Position numbers and translations under genes: made by a program
The notes under the pieces: model-generated
Databases searched by the model: none
Told to the model about the DNA's origin: nothing
The model's input: the letters and a program-made list of their open reading frames with translations, nothing else
NCBI GenBank assembly: GCA_036794395.1
Contig: DAIRGS010000075.1
Span: 1-25,161 of the forward strand
Direction of reading: 5' to 3'
DNA from: DASXMX01 sp036794395
GTDB taxonomy: Bacteria > Planctomycetota > Phycisphaerae > Tepidisphaerales > Tepidisphaeraceae
Length of the DNA stretch: 25,161 nucleotides
In this document: piece after piece, positions 23,493-25,161 of the stretch
Layout of the letters: the number at the start of each line of letters is the position of its first letter
How positions within the stretch are numbered: position 1 is the first letter of the stretch

Positions 23493-25043
23493 ATGACCAT
23501 GTGGATACCACGGCTCATCATGTTCATTGCGGCACTTTTGCCGGCTTCATTAGCTGGAGCGCAAGCTTCGACGGCAACATCCGACAAGCCGGCTCAGCGT
23601 GTTGCGATTCTTACCCTCACGGGCGAGATCGACGACTACAGCCGGGATAACCTCCTGCGGCGATTCGAGAAGGCCAAAAACCTGGGGGCGAAAGTCGTCA
23701 TCATCGACATCGACAGCCCCGGCGGGCTGGTGACCGCATCGCTCGATATTTCGCGGTATCTCAAGCGCCAGGATGATGTACACACGATCGCATTCGTTCG
23801 CGATAAGGCGTACTCGGGTGCGGCGATGGTATCGATGGCGTGTAACGAGATCTGGATGGCGCAGGGATCGGTGCTGGGGGATTGCGCTCCAATTATTTTC
23901 AGCACGACCGGCCGGCTGGAGCCCTTACCGGCAGCCGAGCGGGCCAAGCAGGAAAGCCCGATTGTTAAGGATTTTGAAGATAGCGCGATTCGAAATGGCT
24001 ACAGCCCGGTTGTGGCGCGGGCGATGGTGTCGGTTGAACTAAGCGTTTATTTTCTCCAGGACGATTCGGGGCATCGCAAGATTGTCGACGAGCCGGAATA
24101 CCAGAAGCTGACCGCGACGGGCAACTGGAAGCCTGTGCCGGGATTCGACAATCCGATTGACGGGCCGAAGAGCTTGCTGACGGTTTATCCGGATCAAGCG
24201 GTTGCGCTCGGCATCGCGAAGGGCAAAGTCGCCTCCGCCCAGAATCTGGCATCGCAGCAGGGGTATACCCTTGTTGCCGACCTTACGCCCGGCATGGGTG
24301 AGAAACTGGTTGAGCTGCTCAACAACACGGCAGTACGTTCGCTGCTCCTGCTGATCTTTCTGCAAAGTTTGTACATCGCCCTGAGCGCGCCGGGACATGG
24401 GGCGGCAGAAGCGGTTGCCCTGGTCTCCATCAGCTTGCTGCTGGGAATCCCACTGCTGACGGGATATGCACAGTGGTGGGAAGTGGCGGTGATTTTCATC
24501 GGGCTTGGGCTGGTCGCGTTTGAAATCTTTGTGTTCCCGGGTCACATGGTGTCGCTGATCGTGGGAACGATCATGGTGCTGTTCGGCCTGATCATGACAT
24601 TCACGGGCAAGGAGCCCAGCGGTGTGCCGGGCTGGCTGCCGGGGCTTCAATCGACTTGGCATGGAGTAGAAAACGGCCTCGTTGCGGTGGTCAGCGCGAT
24701 TGTTGCGTGGTTCTTCCTTTCGCTTTGGCTGAGGCGATTCCTGCCGAGTATCCCCTATTTCAATAAGCTGATTCTGACGGCAACGGCAGGCAACGTGGCT
24801 CAGCAGGGCGGGGCGGTGCAACGGAAGATACCGGAACTTTGGCCGTTTGTCGGCACCATTGGAATGAGCACGACCGAGCTGTTACCGGGTGGCGCGGCCG
24901 AATTTCCGTACGCTGACGGCGCTCGCGCCACGGCGGTAGTGAGCGTGAACGGTTATATCCCTGCCGGTACCAAACTCGTCGTGGAGCAGATCGAAGGAAG
25001 CAGCATTCGCGTGCGCCCGGTCGTTCCAACGAAACTAACTTGA
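23493..25043 (+). CDS. nfeD: NfeD-family membrane serine protease (long form)
   Basis: Long NfeD proteins combine a ClpP-fold serine protease with membrane helices and an OB-fold domain, and usually act with SPFH/stomatin-like partners in membrane quality control. The 516-residue protein has a signal peptide (about 1-23, ending near AGAQA) and a protease domain (about 35-270) with IDIDSPGGLV and AYSGAAMVSMACNEI. Ser108 is the likely nucleophile and Lys152 lies at about the spacing of the catalytic Lys in archaeal 1510-N. Four to five membrane helices follow (about 282-420), then a C-terminal OB-type domain (about 440-510, ending ...GYIPAGTKLVVEQIEGSSIRV). ATG 23493 gives the best signal peptide; ATG 23499 is also possible. 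A partner gene may start at 25144. Confidence 0.92.
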   Translation: MTMWIPRLIMFIAALLPASLAGAQASTATSDKPAQRVAILTLTGEIDDYSRDNLLRRFEKAKNLGAKVVIIDIDSPGGLVTASLDISRYLKRQDDVHTIAFVRDKAYSGAAMVSMACNEIWMAQGSVLGDCAPIIFSTTGRLEPLPAAERAKQESPIVKDFEDSAIRNGYSPVVARAMVSVELSVYFLQDDSGHRKIVDEPEYQKLTATGNWKPVPGFDNPIDGPKSLLTVYPDQAVALGIAKGKVASAQNLASQQGYTLVADLTPGMGEKLVELLNNTAVRSLLLLIFLQSLYIALSAPGHGAAEAVALVSISLLLGIPLLTGYAQWWEVAVIFIGLGLVAFEIFVFPGHMVSLIVGTIMVLFGLIMTFTGKEPSGVPGWLPGLQSTWHGVENGLVAVVSAIVAWFFLSLWLRRFLPSIPYFNKLILTATAGNVAQQGGAVQRKIPELWPFVGTIGMSTTELLPGGAAEFPYADGARATAVVSVNGYIPAGTKLVVEQIEGSSIRVRPVVPTKLT

Positions 25044-25143
25044 AGAAGTGGATCGCCCGAATCTCTTTACACAGATTAGGGGATGAACCCAGGAGACCAC
25101 AAGGCGGAAGAGATTCAACGTCGAGTAGAGAAGAGGCGCAGTC

Positions 25144-25161
25144 ATGTTTAGACCAATGACT
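25144..25161 (+). CDS. Start of a further gene (partial)
   Basis: ATG TTT AGA CCA ATG ACT at the window edge is preceded by AGAGG at about 7-nt spacing and lies 100 bp after the NfeD stop. The six visible codons cannot identify it. From genome context of NfeD families a second NfeD or SPFH/flotillin-like protein would be expected. A 22-codon ORF from 25083 overlaps it and may be chance. Confidence 0.35.

Noticed and set aside
24039..24821. 260-codon open frame on the minus strand
   Set aside because: Antisense shadow of the NfeD-family gene; composition dominated by Arg/Gln/His, no motif.

Overview
The window (about 58-60 % GC by eye) looks like chromosome from a Planctomycetota bacterium, most likely of the Phycisphaerae type. 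This is inferred from four things: an N-terminal LEPR-XLL-like motif (LEDRRLLSA) on a repetitive export-type protein, a Rho with a long disordered N-terminal extension, GYF_2-domain membrane proteins, and many short palindromic intergenic repeats. No rRNA, tRNA or CRISPR array was seen.

Layout. 1-640 is non-coding and repeat-rich, with a ~360 bp foldback element. 645-4228 is a minus-strand group: a VOC-family protein, coaE (dephospho-CoA kinase), rho, and a small antitoxin whose RelE-like toxin partner survives only as a short truncated stub. 4276-9115 is an accessory region made largely of toxin-antitoxin genes and debris. It holds a 63 bp perfect palindrome that cuts into an Xre/ParS-type antitoxin, an intact HigBA-like pair with its own operator-promoter, a decayed second higA fused to a stray copy of the polA 3' end, an XRE regulator, three consecutive GYF_2-domain membrane proteins and an orphan antitoxin. 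The intact polA (9127-11946, minus) follows. Its 3' end is thus present twice in the same orientation, bracketing about 3.4 kb, as if an element had once entered at the end of polA.

12191-18146 (minus) is a three-gene signalling operon: an APC-type permease fused to HAMP and histidine kinase domains (carrying an apparent 1-nt frameshift), a receiver-histidine kinase, and a receiver-HDOD protein. The last two overlap by 8 nt. 18214-19919 holds a membrane-anchored MsrA-MsrB fusion with a clear terminator and a DUF4112 protein. 20067-20321 is a small unknown gene. 20337-22305 holds a MITE-like inverted repeat, a terminator and the LEPR-XLL-type repeat protein. 22567-23187 is trmB. 23493-25043 is a long NfeD-family membrane serine protease, and a further gene appears to start at 25144.

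How the genes relate. rho, coaE, polA and trmB are housekeeping genes. The signalling operon reads as a transporter-coupled phosphorelay ending in an HDOD output, which is inference from domain order. The GYF trio plus antitoxin reads as one plus-strand operon of unknown function. The most unusual items are the duplicated polA end with its chimeric higA/polA scar, the permease-kinase fusion, and the GYF_2 trio.
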